Source: Sclerurus mexicanus
Lineage: Eukaryota; Chordata; Aves; Passeriformes; Furnariidae
Direction of reading: 5' to 3'
Assembly: GCA_013396755.1 (NCBI GenBank)
Contig: VWZF01004020.1
Location: 868,001-932,000, forward strand
DNA length: 64,000 nt
Of the stretch, positions 13,640 to 27,684 are shown piece after piece. Below the pieces are notes generated by a model. That model was not told the DNA's origin and did no database searches. It worked only from the letters and a program-made list of their open reading frames with translations. Position 1 is the first letter of the stretch. Each line of letters starts with the position of its first letter. A program made the translations under genes and the position numbers.

Positions 13640-13682
13640 ATTATTATTATCATTAATTACTATCACTATTACTGTTTATTAC
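13640..13682 (+). repeat. degenerate (TTA)n tract
   Basis: The tract starts with ATTATTATTATC and continues as imperfect TTA/TCA trinucleotides. It is low complexity with no gene. Confidence 0.75.
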
Positions 13683-14150
13683 TCACCACAGATGGGCTAG
13701 AAGAACAAGGGCAGTAATTGCTGATATGTCTATGTGTGACTGTCCTAAAAACTAAATCTTACTGCATTTTTGGTCATTTTTAACACCAATAACTTCATAC
13801 ATAGTAACTAAGCATTTAAAAAAATATATCAATAAAAAGGAATAAAAAATTAATTCCATGTATTTTCGTAACAAAACCAGTTGTAAGAGTGACCCAAAAG
13901 TCAGTAAGTCAAAACAAAATCAGCATGCAAATTCATTGCAGTATGAAATTCCTCATGACATTGGTGAGCAAGCTCAATAACTCGTTTAATGAACTCAGTC
14001 ACAGATGGAGACTACACTGGAGACTTTTCAGAAGCAATTCTAAGTCCTTCTCAAAAGTAACTGTGTCAGGTGTTTAGGGAGTAAAATTCTTCTAAGAACC
14101 CACTTTAAGAGGACACAGAACTGACTGCACATATCCTTGCCTCATACAGC

Positions 14151-14740
14151 TGTTTGTCAAAGCAGAGGGAGCAGGGAGGGAGGGGAAGCAATGGTTTGTA
14201 CCTGAAAAGGCACCGCTTGTTAATTCCTGTTGGTTTTATTCAGGGTTAGGGGCGAGGAGGAAACAACCACCTCTCAGGCAGTGCCCCAAACAGTGAGACA
14301 AAGGCAGCAAACAGCCTGGCTATGGTGGGGTTTTGTTGATAATCTAACTTTTTGTCTATAAACCATTTTCATGATGGACTTGTAGGGAGATGTTCACACA
14401 GGGGAGTTTGGAGTCTTTAGGCCTCCACTGGGCCTACAAAATGCGCGTTGTTTCAACAAGGACCTCTGCGTCCAAAAATCCTCAAAGAAACCCGCCCTCA
14501 GCAAGGTTACAGTTTTTATACTCTTCCTAACAATTAACATACTAGATATCTGTAACCAATCATCATTTCTAATTCTCTCGGTGGTCCACCCATCAGGGTC
14601 CTAGGCTGTGCCCCCTGGACCACCTCCAAGGGTTTCTGGGCTCTTCTATTGTTTTGACTTCAAGTTATCTTGCAGGTGTCTCTGAAAAACATCATGACCT
14701 TCAGAAAGCCTGAGAATATGTGAGAGAATCACTTTAGTAA
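14151..14740 (-). mobile_element. probable solo LTR, minus strand
   Basis: Read on the minus strand, this segment shows an ATTGG (CCAAT-type) box, then GTATAAAAACTG (TATA box, complement of 14511-14520). About 270 bp of R-like sequence follows, with an AATAAA signal at 14235-14240, then a U5-like tail ending ACAAACA at 14151. The TATA-to-polyA order and spacing are those of an avian LTR. The U3 end is not sharply defined; candidate ends lie near 14691 and 14708. No convincing target-site duplication and no primer-binding site were found. It is unlike the LTR ending at 10925 in sequence, so it is a different family. Confidence 0.5.
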
Positions 14741-17534
14741 CTTCTAACACCACTTAATATGTGAGCAAGAAAACCTATACTTCTAAAACTCTAAAAATGT
14801 ACAAAATACACACCAACCCTTTAGGCATCACTGTCTTGTACAAAGGTTTGGCAGAAGCCAGACCAGCATCCTGCTGTCCTGACTGCCCAGCTGCTGCTGC
14901 TCTTGGGACAGCTTTACTTATGCTTGGTCACAGACTTGTATCTAAATGCCCAAAGTCTACTGATATCTCAGTTCAGGCTCTCCTGTCTGATACACTCTTC
15001 TGAGCCCACTTTTTCTGACTCCTAGTTCAGCTGTCCTTTCTAATAAATTTTAAACCAACATTTTTATTTTTGTTGTAATTGTTTAGAAGGTTTCATTGTC
15101 CCTGAGAGTTCTCCCACAGATCTCCACATCACTTAATCTTTGAACTCCTTTTGGCAGGGAAATTGCAGGGAAATTGTTTTGTTTTCTTCTTGAGCGAATA
15201 AGCACTGCACTTTTTTTTCCCACATATCACTGATGATATAGGCCTGAAGTCCTGATCCAGCACAGAGAAACAGCTCCAATTCTTTGTACAAGATGAGGCT
15301 TTGGGTTAAGGAATGCTCCACCAAATCAAGATGCCCTGGTAAAATGACTTTTTCTGTGATTTTGCTGCAGTGAAATAATTTTCTCTCATTAAAAAAATAT
15401 ATGATGAATGATCAGGTTATTTTTATTCTAACCTGTATTTTATATGACGCAGTCATCAGAAAAGAAAGGATCCAAGAGATTCGCTGTTTAAAGCCAGAAG
15501 AAATCATTAGATCATCCAGTCAGGCATCTGAAATATCATAGGCCATTAAATTTCAGGATGGTATCTTATATTAAATCCAAAGGCTTCAGAAAAACTAAAG
15601 ATTTTCAGGCACTCACATCTTTTGAGAAGATTAAACTGCATGTTACAGGCAGAATACCAGAGAGACCAAGTCAGTGCAAGGGGAGTCGTGAATGGCAGAG
15701 AATTGATTAGGTGCAGGATGTTCCTGGAAAGCAAATAGTGCCCTCACTGCTGAGGAAAGTAAAAAACAGCTGTCAGTCTTCCCTGGGATTTAAGCTGCAT
15801 TTCTGCCCCCCAGCCTGAGCATGTTGTGGACAAGGTAAGCAATCTGTATCAGCAAAACAAGTGATCACAGGCAATCTGGTCCCAATGACTTGAGAAACAA
15901 GGGAGACTCTCTTGTTCAGTCTAACCACACTGTGGGGTCTGGAGCATTTTGTTAAGACACAACATTAAAGCCTCTCTTCTAAGAAGATAATCCTTTTACT
16001 GATGGGAACTCAGGTCTGCATGAAGAAAGCTGACTGAAAAGACTTGACTGCACTTCTTCAGTGGCACTAGCTGGTGGGGTGGGCCAGCTCCAGAGCTGAC
16101 TGAAGCAAGTGGATGAGGGCACAGTCCTCATTCAGGACGCAACAATTGTGGTGGATCCTCCTCCAGCTATAGCTCTCCAAGAATGGTAAACTTGGAGTTG
16201 AGATCATGCTTGTAAGAAAACCCTGTTCCACATTCACAGCTTTTATAGCACATGGACTTTTTAAAGTTTAAGAAATCTGACTATATTTAACAGTCAGCAA
16301 AGATGAGCTTTAGAATAGAGTAAGTGAATGGGAAAATCTACAGGAGAATTATTCTCTAGGGAAAGTGGCAGAAGAATGTGCATCTTGTTGAACTGCCCAA
16401 AACTGCTACCAGTTAGGGTACACGTTTATCAAATATTCATGGACTCCATCCTGCTATAGGCTTGAAATATTTAGCATGAAATTGTCCACTACTTTTCAGT
16501 GATTCTAAAGGGGTTGAAAACTCCTCAAAATCCTCAAGTCCAGATGGATATGGTCAAACTTTCATTGTAGTCATCTCACAGTGAGGTAGCTGCATTCAAG
16601 AGAATTGCTCAAGGGAAGAACTGTGAAGAGTTACTTTGTCATCCCACTGCATCAAGACACATTTTCTTTGATTACAACCAAAGTCTCTGCGCTTCGCTGA
16701 TTCAAGAACTCTCAATGTATTTCTTAAGTGATTCTTTATTATTGAGCAAGGATAAAGTAAACAGTGAATTTTCTTGGAGTACCAAAGACATTCTTCTGGA
16801 TTATAGGTGAGCAGGAGTTGCTAAAGTCTGGCAGGTATCTGTGAGCTGCTTAAAATAGAATATTCAATATTCTGTGAATATCTCCTTGCCTTAAAGGGAT
16901 CCTCCTGCAGATTCTGTAGATTTGCAATGTGTTGTCAACCACTTTGCTTGCTGTCTTGAAGTAGGGTGGTAACCCATACAAAAGCAAACTGCAGTAGGAT
17001 TTATGTTTCTGAAAGAACAGAGAAGCAAAATTTCTACCTGATATACTGAACGCCCTGAGTCTTTACTCAATTAATTCCTCAGAGCTGTCAGAGTATCCTT
17101 TATGCTAGGAGAAAGTGACCTTACCACCTTTTATCAATATCTCTACAGAGATCAGCCCTTGATTGGTACCTTTGGCTCATATGTCAGCTTTATGCATGTT
17201 AGAGGAAATAACTCTGGGCAGCTACATAGGTGGGCTGTGGTATCTTGTGAATTCACTCTCCAAGCTCCTTGAGCAGCACAGTGTACTGAAACAAGGATGT
17301 GTGTGAGTGGCATTTAGTTCAGCCTGTAAATGAAAAAAAGCAAACTATCATCCAGTGATTCAGAATGAAAGAAAATAATTCCTTTAGACAGACTGATCTA
17401 GTTTTATCAGCATTGACTTAAGTGGCAGGCCAGGGTGAAAGTCCTTTGAAATTTCTGTGTTGGAGCAAGAGAGAATTACCAGTCAACACAGAATAAACTC
17501 TACCCAGGATTTATCTTCTCTGACAGATTATTAG

Positions 17535-17617
17535 GCAGTGGAATCCATAAGTGAAATTTCATGCCTTGTTGTATCCAGGAGGTCAGACTAGATGATAAAA
17601 ATGGTCTGTTCCGAACC
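17535..17617 (+). mobile_element. old CR1-like LINE 3' end fragment
   Basis: The stretch includes GGAGGTCAGACTAGATGAT and, shortly after, ATGGTCTGTTCCGAAC. This matches the order of the conserved 3' end of CR1 elements in birds and reptiles, where a GGACTAGATGA core is followed by a GGTCCCTTCCAACC-like segment. Upstream it keeps a GCAGTGGAATCC-like piece, also typical of the CR1 tail. It is clearly diverged and short, so it is an ancient, dead copy. Confidence 0.6.
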
Positions 17618-18706
17618 CCCAAAAAATAAATTCATGGCTGTTATTACAGAATTAATCCTATTTTAAAACTGATTTAAAAATTGGTAAATTGAGTGAAGGA
17701 AAGCATGATGCAGTAAAAGTGGAACAGATAATTAATCTTGGGTAGTATTTACCTATTCTTGCCAGATTTTGCCTATGCTTTGCAAGAGAAGAAAGGCCTT
17801 TTCCTTTCTTTCACACTTGTTCTGTTTCAACATGAAGCAAAGAGTGACATCAGCTCTGCACAACTGAAGCCAGAGTAGTTTCTGAGGTTTTCAACCTCAT
17901 AAAATGATGCTATTATAGCTGTAACATATTCAAAAAGAACCCCCAAAACTAAGCAAACAAAAAACACCGCTCAGATTTGAATAGCTGTTAGCACTGTAAA
18001 ATCTCTTAAAACCTTGTTCTGTTTTTTCACAGAGTTGTTTTCCCATATCCTACCCACCAAACCCAAGGCCCATGCTGCAGATCCAATTTGCCATGCATGA
18101 ACCCCTCCATTCTCCCTTGCTGGCTCCAGTCACCCTGAAATATAACTGGGGATCCCCTTAGCCTTGAGAGCATTGAGAAAGCAGACTGATACCTTAATAA
18201 CAGAGTTTCTGCAAATTATAGCTTCCTGCAAGTAAGCGATTCTCATGCTAATGTTTTTAGAGTTTCTATGTTGTTAGGAAGTTACCTAAAACTTGAGCAA
18301 TTTTTTTGTGCCAAGAAAAAAATATTTATAATTTTCAGAGATCCATTCTTCATGTTCCCTTGTGGTAGTAAGAGCCAGAGCTATAACATCACAGCTTGAC
18401 TCACAGGCTACCTCCTATTCTACAGATGATGAGTGAAAAAATGGTTATTAAAATAGCAAGTGCAAAACAATAGCGTATTTTCAACTTGCTCAATGTGAGG
18501 TATTAAGAACATAAGACCAGCTCCAGTTTACAATGGTCCACAGAATCTCTGTCCCACATTAAGCACCCTGGGCACCTCAGCAAACCTCAACAAACTTTGG
18601 ATCTGCAAGAAGAGATCAAAAGCTGTCAGGAGAGTGGGTCATAGGAAATGAAATCACTTTCCCCACTTTCATCTGCAAAAGCAAGCTATGCATCAAAGCG
18701 CTCCTT

Positions 18707-18726
18707 CTCCCTCCCTCCCTCCCTCC
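18707..18726 (+). repeat. (CCCT)n short microsatellite
   Basis: Five near-perfect CTCC units make a short pyrimidine tract. Confidence 0.85.
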
Positions 18727-21700
18727 AGGTGACCAGCAGAAGCCTTGAAGTGATGTGGATGTGCAACAAACACTCCAGAGTAAAGGTTGATCCAGCTAGA
18801 GACTGAGGAGCTCAAAGCCAATTCTGTGAGCACAGCTCAGGAATGCTCTCCGTGAACTTAATGAGAGACTTTTCTTGATGAAAATTGGCAGCTGGTGACA
18901 AGTTCAGTGATTGTGAAGGGATGTATTGTGAGGGAATATGCAGACAGCATTTACAAGAGCCTACTTTACTTGTGTCTCTGCCTACACAACAACCCAGATT
19001 AGGTAAAGATACTAATAGCTGTTTGCCTTTGAATGTGCACATCTCAGCTGTGAGCTTGACATCTTTGCAACAGCACAGAATAATTTTTTATGAGAGGGTT
19101 GAGTGACAGTGCTTTTTTTTTTAAGACAGTATGATATAATACTAATATTACAACCTTAGGCTCACACTCATTTCAAAGGATCCATAGACCTCACAAACTC
19201 AGAAATATCTTAACACACTTCATTTTAGATAAAGTGAAAAAAGTATTTTAAAAAAGTGATGACTATTACGTGCCTAAAATTGGAAATTGAGTCATTTGGA
19301 CAAACTGTGATACTCTTGTGTCTCTCCCTGATCAGAAGACAAAATGTCAGCTATTTTCTCTAAAAAAAAGGAACAACAGGCTAGATGTTAATTCTTGACC
19401 TCTATGACTCACTAAGGATTGTCTTACCACACATCACTGGCATGACAGACAACTTTTATCAGCACTGACTCTAAGTTGTCTTTCAGCAGCATATTTGTCA
19501 AGCACCATGATCCAAATCACACCCTCACTTCTTTTTTACCCCCGAAGTTATTATGTGTTTGCAGTGTCCTTGGAATAGCCTGCCAATGCTCCAAAGCAAG
19601 GTTTCAAAACCACCCAGTCAGGCTCTCTGACAGTCCAGAGCTTGTTGCTTTCCTCTTCTAGTCCAAAATTACTAATAACAATTACATAGATTTGATTATG
19701 CTGTGCCATTTTTCCTGATGAACAGAACTCTCTCTGGTTTCCCAGTTCTGACTCTGAATAAATAATTTAAAAAAAAAAGAAATAAAAGTAACTTCATTTG
19801 AAAACAAAATCATGTGCTGCTTTACTCTTTTTTCCCCCCTTTCTATGCCTAGATTAGACTGATTTTTACAATTTTAAAACATTTTCCAAATATTAAAAAA
19901 ACCTTCCAATTATTATGCTGCTGAGAAGGACTGAAAATTCCAGGTCCAGTGTTGGTTACAATTCTAGCTATGTAAGCCAGTGGATTGACACTTGCCTAGC
20001 TGAGGTCAACATCTTCATTTTAGCAGAGATGTAACCCTGTTTACCACTGATTCTCACAATGACCTCATTTTTGCCTTCATGTAGTTGCTCAATATGTCTC
20101 ACGTACCAGAAAAACGTGCTACACTGTTCTGGTATGTTTCACATGTGAACAGTCCAGGAGGCAGAAAAACATTGGTCAGCCTCTTTCTTCTCAGCTTAAA
20201 CATCAAGTCTCCAGTTATCACAATGAGAAATCAAGCATTAATAGAAATTTTTCAATTTAATTACATTCAATAACTACTCTAATTTCTTTACTATTAATCT
20301 TCTTCCAGGCATTTTTGGAAAGCCAGATTTAGTGTTGTGACAAAAGTATGACATGAATAAGCTCCACAGAAAGTTAAGACTGCAGAAGGCTAAAGTAAGA
20401 CTTTTTGGTCTTATTTTTTTTTCTGTTTTTTTTAAAGAATTTCAAGCCTCAGGCCATTTTATATTTGGCTCTTTCACTAATTTCACCTAACACCTTTGAA
20501 TGCCTTCACTTATTTTCTGCTCCTGAACCACAAACATTCCAACTTTCAAAACATGTGTTCTGGTCAAGACTGAAAGCTTAATGACCACTTCTACCAAGTA
20601 AAATATGCCTGCAGGAGAATTGTAGACAGAATCCCAACATCAAAGAAAGATTTACAAAGACAGAAATGTGAAAGAAGAGCACAGGAGATTTTCAAGTAAA
20701 ACTGGAAGCTGTTGATATGGCCAAATTATTCAAATCACCATAGCATTAGTCCTGCTGGGTAAGGCAGTTGTCATCTTGAAGTGCTCCAGTGTTGTGACAA
20801 CAGCTGTCTTAATATTTACTGCAAAGCCGTGGTTGTATACAGGGCAACAAGGAACAGTTATGTGACTAAATGGGCCTCACATGAAAACAGTATGAGATTT
20901 TTGGTCCAAGCTACTGTGTAATCAAATCCCGTGGTTGAGTTTATCCAAGAAGTGCCTGATGTTTTGAACACAGCTATTTCTATGCCAGAGGACCCCAACA
21001 GCATTGCTGAACTAGCAATGCTCATGATATTCAGGTAGCAAGGGCATTTAAGGATGTGCAGAAAATATAGGCAAAGAGAGATCATTGCGAGCAAAAGAAA
21101 ATTTCAGAAGTGCAATCAAAAGAATGGATTTTGTAAAATTATTTTTTACATCATTCTTCTTCCCTGATTGGCTTGCCATCAGTGACAGTGGCCTCCTTAT
21201 GTGTTTTGATTATGTGGAAACATAAACACTTCTCCTACTGCCTCTACTTACTACATCAGCTGAAAGAACCATAAGCTGTTTAGGGTAAGATCCTGCTACA
21301 GAGGAAAACACTTCTTTTTTTTGAGTGTATGAAGGCCAGAATCCATCTTCTGGGAAAATGTCTTGTATTAAAAAGCATAGATTGCCCTCTCTGAGTACTA
21401 GATTGCATCTTCGTCCTTCCTGAGAAAGTACCATTATTTTAAATGCTGTTTTTGTGTAGAATTGAAGTAGTCTCTGTGAAGTAATCAAGAAGAACATGAA
21501 GAAGTTGCTGAACTTGGGAAAGGTAAAAGAGAGAGAAAAAACTCAGTTTCACATCTACTAGAGTCAGATGACAGCAGATGATCTGTTGCAAGAACAGGTT
21601 TGTCAATACTAAGATGTTTTCCCAATGAATCTTCTCTGAGCTTTACCTAAGATTGGAGAGTCTACAGAAGAAACTAAGAAACAGAAGAAAAGGAAAGACT

Positions 21701-24700
21701 CTTGATCAGGCTAAGTAAGTCACTGGAAAGCTGATAATCTTACTACACACAGAGAAGCTGAACAGACCCACCTGTCTCTTTCTACCCAAACCAGAATTAG
21801 CTGAACTGTCATAAGCCATAAGCAATGACACACGCATTGTTTTTTAAGTGTTCTTAACCTCTAGACTTAAGCAGTAGTCGCTTGATATTGGGTGGTTCCT
21901 ATTTGTGAAAGCAAACATCAAGGTCCCTAGTGCGTCAGTGTTCCACTTATGAAATAGATAACCTTGATAATAGTGATGGAGAAGACCTCAGGGATGATGC
22001 AGATCACCCCCATCCTCTCTGCATTACACCACTCTTGATACCCCTCTCTTTGCTGGGGGACTGCAAACAGCAGCACACCTGGAGCTGGACTTGCAGATGA
22101 AAAGGCAGTACATGACACTGGCATGCTTTGGAATATTTAGGTGAAAGACATCAGAGGAGCACAAGCATTTAATTTTTCTGTGTATATTGGCTTTTGATTC
22201 TAACTATTAAAGTGTTTAGATGAAATGTGTTCGCTTACTTGATGGCTTGCTCGTCTAAATTAATCAGCTGCTAAAGGGCCTCCAGGTCCAAGCATGTTTT
22301 CCTTCATGTGTGGAGTGGGTCAGTGCTTAGTTTCACACTTTGTAGTGGTTTAGCTTCCATGTCTTCCTCACTCAGCAGAGTACCTGTGCTAATTAAGGAT
22401 CATGTAATGAGCTGCTTATTTTCACTTCCATGAATGTACACTGAAGGCGTTCCCATTCAGGGTTTTGAGCATCTCCACACACATATGCTGATGACACAAT
22501 TTAAGTTAGACTTTTTCCTCCTGTTTTCTTTCATTAGTCACTCTGCAATGCTTTGAAAAGACAGGTTTCAGTGCTCTTCCATGGGCATGGAGGTGGGGTA
22601 ACAGGCTTTGACAGTTTTCAAATGAGTCACTCAGCAGTAACTAGTAAACCCAAATGTCTATGGTATGTCCCTTATTGCAAGTTGTCACTACAGCTCTCTT
22701 GTACTAAGCAGCTTCCTTCTTCTTACATATTCCCATTTTTCTACTATGGAACCATTTTTTTTAATGCTACTTGTCCCTTTTGTTGCAACAAAATGTGAGG
22801 TAAGACCAATTTTGGGATGTAAAATTATTCCCCACAAAAATCAGAAGATTCAAAATGAGAAGACCTAGAACAGCTTGATAGATCCACAGCTAAATCACAT
22901 GATCTTTATCCCAGAGCTTCTTACATTGATGCAAAATTCCCTTGCAAGTTTATTCTCCCATGAACACAGATGCTCATACAGAAAGGGCTGGACATAGCAC
23001 TAGTTTGGACACAAGCATCCTGTCCACACCACAACTCATTGCTGCTCTTGTTAGTGTTGCTGTACTGGTTCTATGACTGTGATGCGAAAGGGGAAAAAAG
23101 ATGCCTGTGTAGGCTCAGGCAGACCTTGATACTAATCCATGTAAGTATTAAATTTACAGTGTTTACGCTGAAGCCAAGACACTGACAAAGTTATGTACCC
23201 ACTATGCAAACAATAAGTGACACATTAAACTGTCTTATAACCTAATGAAAGCTATAAATTTGTGGCTAATCTGTGGTCTGATTTTTTTAATGCTATAAAC
23301 CAACTGGAAAATGCTGATGAGTTAGGAGTCCTTTCTCTGCTATTGCAGCTATTTACAGTGTGTGTTTTTGTTAATCTCTTCCCTCCATTACCTGTCTTTC
23401 ATTGCAGAACTGACTTATTTTCTCATTTGACAAAATCCAGCCCTCAAGCAGCTCTCTGGCCTCTGGAAAAGGATTAACCCATTTGAAGTCATCACTGGGG
23501 GCTTCAAGCAGGTGTCCAGAAGCAGATGTGAACTGCTCTCAGTAATTACTTTCAGCTCTCAATTAGTCTTTCCCGCTCTATTTGAAATTTAACCTTAGAA
23601 GAGTCAAATGGCACTTACCGCACATCATTTTCAAAGCACATACAACTCAAAGCAAGAAAGGTTATAACACATTAACTCCTCCAGCTTTTCTGGCACTAAA
23701 AGCCCTTGTAGATGCTCCTGAGATGTAAGAGATTAGGAGAGGTGAAGGTTTTCCTTGAGATGTTGGAGTGCTCTTTAGAGAGGCTATGACAACACAGGTG
23801 CACTTCAGGACCACAGCTGAGGAGGCTGTTCTTAGTCAGAATCTGGCACCGGGGCAGATAGCCTCACCTGGCCACAGGAAGATCCAGATGAAAAGAATTT
23901 TCAGGCAAGTCGTCATGAGTCTGTGTTTCCTTTCTGTCTCTAGTGGGAATATATCTCAAGTTACTGTATTTTAACAATAAGACTGCTACTTGACAGTCAT
24001 TTCACAATAGACTGTAGGTTCAGACACATTTTCTTACTTTGGCAAATACATTTCCATAGTAAAAATTACAAGGGAAAAAAAGAAATTACAGCTTGGAGCA
24101 AAGTGATTACAGCAAAGATAGACAGGAATTAGACCATCCAGAGAATGTAATTTTAAGCTTTAATGATCACAGGCTATATGTTGAAAAATGCCTATGACAG
24201 ATTATGTTAACCACAACTTGGCTGCACTCAAAGAGCATGGCTGTCTCATCCTCCTGGCCACAGCAGGGTTTTAATCTTTTCCCCACATCAGGATGACATA
24301 TTTTTGAGAACACCTTGCTAACTGTAAAACAGTGTCCTGGGTTTGGATTTACTTATCTGATTCTTTTTTAAAGCATCAGATAATTTTACTCAAGAAAATT
24401 ACAAAATTCTCCCTGGGGGCACAAAGTTAGAATTTCATTGAGTTTCCAACATCCTGCTCTAAAGTTTTGCAGCTTATGTGGCTTCTCCTACCTTAAAATG
24501 CATGGTTTGTGGTTTGTATAAAATTTTATCTTTTGCACAGGAAAATCAGGCAATTTTCATAAGCCCAAAAACACTTGACCAGGCTTTCTAACTTAAGGGA
24601 TCCTAATTTGTCACCTAAAAAACCCCCCAGGAACTTAGAATTTTATACTAAAAGGATTTCTCAAAATTCTTCAAGTTACAAGTCTGTACAATCCTAAAAA

Positions 24701-27669
24701 ATATCCAGCTAGAATTGTCCTAAATGCAGATGCATTAAACTTTCATGTAACCTCTTTCTAAGCCCATTTTTTATAGTTAGGTTTTCTAAACACCAATCCA
24801 ATCAACTGAAAAACATTCACTGAACAAACCATAATTTGCTGTTCCACTTTACCTTAAGTTGATGATGCAATCTTCAGTTTCACAATTAAATTCCCATGGG
24901 GAAGTTAAATCAAGTAGGGCATGAGCAACGTATCTGACATTGTACAATCACACAAGTCCATGGCAATCCCCCATCACTGATGACCAAGGCTATGGTTCAG
25001 CCACAGGCTCTGCCTGGACCAAATCTCCTTAAAGACCCTCTGTAAGGATTTAATGTCCTCCTCCTTCCACAGGTTTTTGTTTTATAGTTTTAATAACAGA
25101 AGGAGTCAGGTTGTACAGCATTTGGTACTACTGGGTGACATAGAGGTAAGGTCACTGGAAGGGGAACAGGTATTTCTGGGGGTATGGTACTTCAGCAGTC
25201 AAGGCCAGGTGCTTGGTGGGTTTTGGTTGAATTTTCAGATAAGTGGAGAAGCTGCACTTTTAAATTGGTCTGACTGTTTGTGACAGAGATCTCTTATTCC
25301 ATTTCAGAGGAATACTACAGGTTCTTGCATTATGGGAAGGCTGAATTTACAAATTACTGGATGAAAAATGAATACTATCAATATCAGTAATGACAAGGTA
25401 TTTGTGGATACATTAGCCAGCATATTTCTTCATGGCGGTTACAAGCGGTCAGTGGGATGTAACGCTGTGGGATTTCAGAAAGTGAAAAGGGCATTAAAAG
25501 AGAGATGGCTACTGGACAGAATAATAGAAAGTAACTGCAGAACAATCACAAATTGATTCAGCTTACATTTAAAATCAAAGAATAGGAGGAGGTCTTTAGC
25601 TAAGGATTTGGATTTCAGAAAAGCAAATTTAAACAAGATAAGGAAACTGATTAGTAAAATGAGTTGCATTGAAATGATACAGCAGCTTGACTGTGGAAGG
25701 AGCAAGGAATTTAGTACTGTCTGAAAAGCTGAAAGTAACAGAAATCTTTACACTCAGCTGGTAAAAATTCATAGAGAAATGGATTCCACACTTATGTAAA
25801 TAAATACCCACCTTTAAAGGGATATTTAAAAATATATTGTGTCCTTTAAAAGGATATAAGTGAAAAGCTTACAAGAGCTAGAAAGGCAAAAAGACAGCTA
25901 TGTAAGTAGAGCTAGATTTCACGGGTTAAGACATACAAGGGTAAAACCCAGTAATTGACAAAAGGTGGTCTGAACTGGATCCTGCAATGAATACAAAATC
26001 CAACAGCAAAATGTCTTTTGGAAACATACAGCAGAAGTAAACAAGAAAAAAAATTGCCTAGTCAAGCCACAGACTAAAAACCATGTCAAGAACCATGATG
26101 CCAAACAAAGCCAACCTCTATCAGACACCTACTCTTTGAGTACAGCACAGGGCCCCAAGGAAAGCAACCTTCAGGCTATTCCGACTACCGTGCAGTCCTC
26201 TGCCACGCCAAAAAATACACATGTAAAAGTAACTTGCACACATTCTTCTCACTGCAGATGTGTGCTCCCACCCTGAGCACATAAAGGAGGATGAGAAACT
26301 CTCTTTTTCCTGAAACTGCACTGCTGCTCCTGCTTTAGGAAGCAAGAGAAGAAAAGAAGGAAATCAAATAAACATCAGATCAAAAACTTACTGATCCCTG
26401 GGGATAGTGTGCTGCAACCAAACAAACCTGAAAGAACTGTTGCTGAAGTATGTATCCCTGCCTGCTGCTTCTTCAGGTTGGCTGCAAGAGACCTCATGCA
26501 GTAGTGAAAAGAGAAACATCATTTGCGTCTGTGCAATTCCCCTCCTGTGCCTGAAACATACCCTCAGAATCCACTGGTGTACATTGACGCTGAAAGAAAG
26601 CTGAAGAAATATTGGTGTGCAATACACACCAAATTTTTTTAAAAAAAAGACCCCAATACTCTGAAAGAGCCAGTAAATTCTAGAGAATTCCTTAGAGAAA
26701 ACTTCAGTGAAGACATTCAATGAGAGCTCTCTTGTTTGCGTTTCCAAGAGCTGGGTGGTCTCCAACATTTGTAAGGTCCCAAAGCTGTGTCCAAGGAATC
26801 AGGAAAGAAACAAAGGCTAAGATCTTTCTGATAAAGAAATCCCTGTGTGTTTGTTTCTCTCTTGAGGATGCGCTGAAACGTGGGCAAGCCTTTGTTCTCC
26901 TGGAGCATCACAAAGAAAAGGATAACATGTTTCTTAACTAAACAGGGGAAAATATTCAAGCCAATTGCTTTTCCAATGGCACATAGCTTCCTCAGGGTTG
27001 AAGACTTCCTTAAGAAAATTCTGGGTTTGATTTACTGTTTAATTTAGAAATAAAAATAGTAAATTTTATTCTTCTACCAGAAGACTCAAGTTAAACAACT
27101 TGTCTGCATGGCTTCAGCATTCATTTCTGTGTTTTTTTCAGCAGTTCCATGCTTCATGACTTCTTTTAGTTCCTTGATGACCCCATGATCTCTGGACATA
27201 CTGCCTAACCTGTATATTTGATGGTACACACACTGTGACAGCAAAACCAGAAGCTCTCTTTGCTCCAGAATTATTCAGTTCATTTCAGGAACATCTTTGT
27301 GATAAGCATTTCTATTTCACCTTTTAATATTCTCAAAGGTAAAAGCCAGCCCCCAAAATACTGGAAGTTCCTTCCAGATAAAATACCTATTTTTGCATCA
27401 TCGTTACCTTTAGTCGGATAAATAGAAAATGAAAACATCTCTCACGTTGGCAAAAAGACAGGATTGAAGGCATGTTCATTTTGAGCTTATTCTATTTTCT
27501 ATATGAAACACTATAGAACCACATAAGACCTTCCAGCTTCTTTTACCCAGTGGATAACACTGACCCAGTCAAGCAACACCTACAGCATTGAGACAGCAGG
27601 GTCAGCCAAGATTAGTGGCAACTGTTGGGAAGTCTGAAAGCATACAGGCTGCTTAACAAAGTATTGGGT

Positions 27670-27684
27670 AAAAAAAAAAAAAAA
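27670..27684 (+). repeat. poly-A tract
   Basis: This is a run of about 15 A bases. I looked for a retroposed copy upstream and recognised none. Confidence 0.85.

Larger units (their letters stand above)
10926..14150. other. intergenic between two LTR candidates, no gene seen
   Basis: The interval holds the CAAAA tract, the 23-bp tandem repeat and the TTA tract listed separately. I looked for retroviral gag/pol/env-like frames between the two LTR candidates and saw none. They are in opposite orientation and unlike each other, so they are not the ends of one provirus. Confidence 0.75.

Noticed and set aside
10250..14740. The two LTR candidates as the ends of one provirus
   Set aside because: They are in opposite orientation, differ in sequence, and have no retroviral coding frames between them.
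26388..26768. 126-codon minus-strand open frame
   Set aside because: Not recognisable, overlapped by frames on the other strand, and no supporting features.
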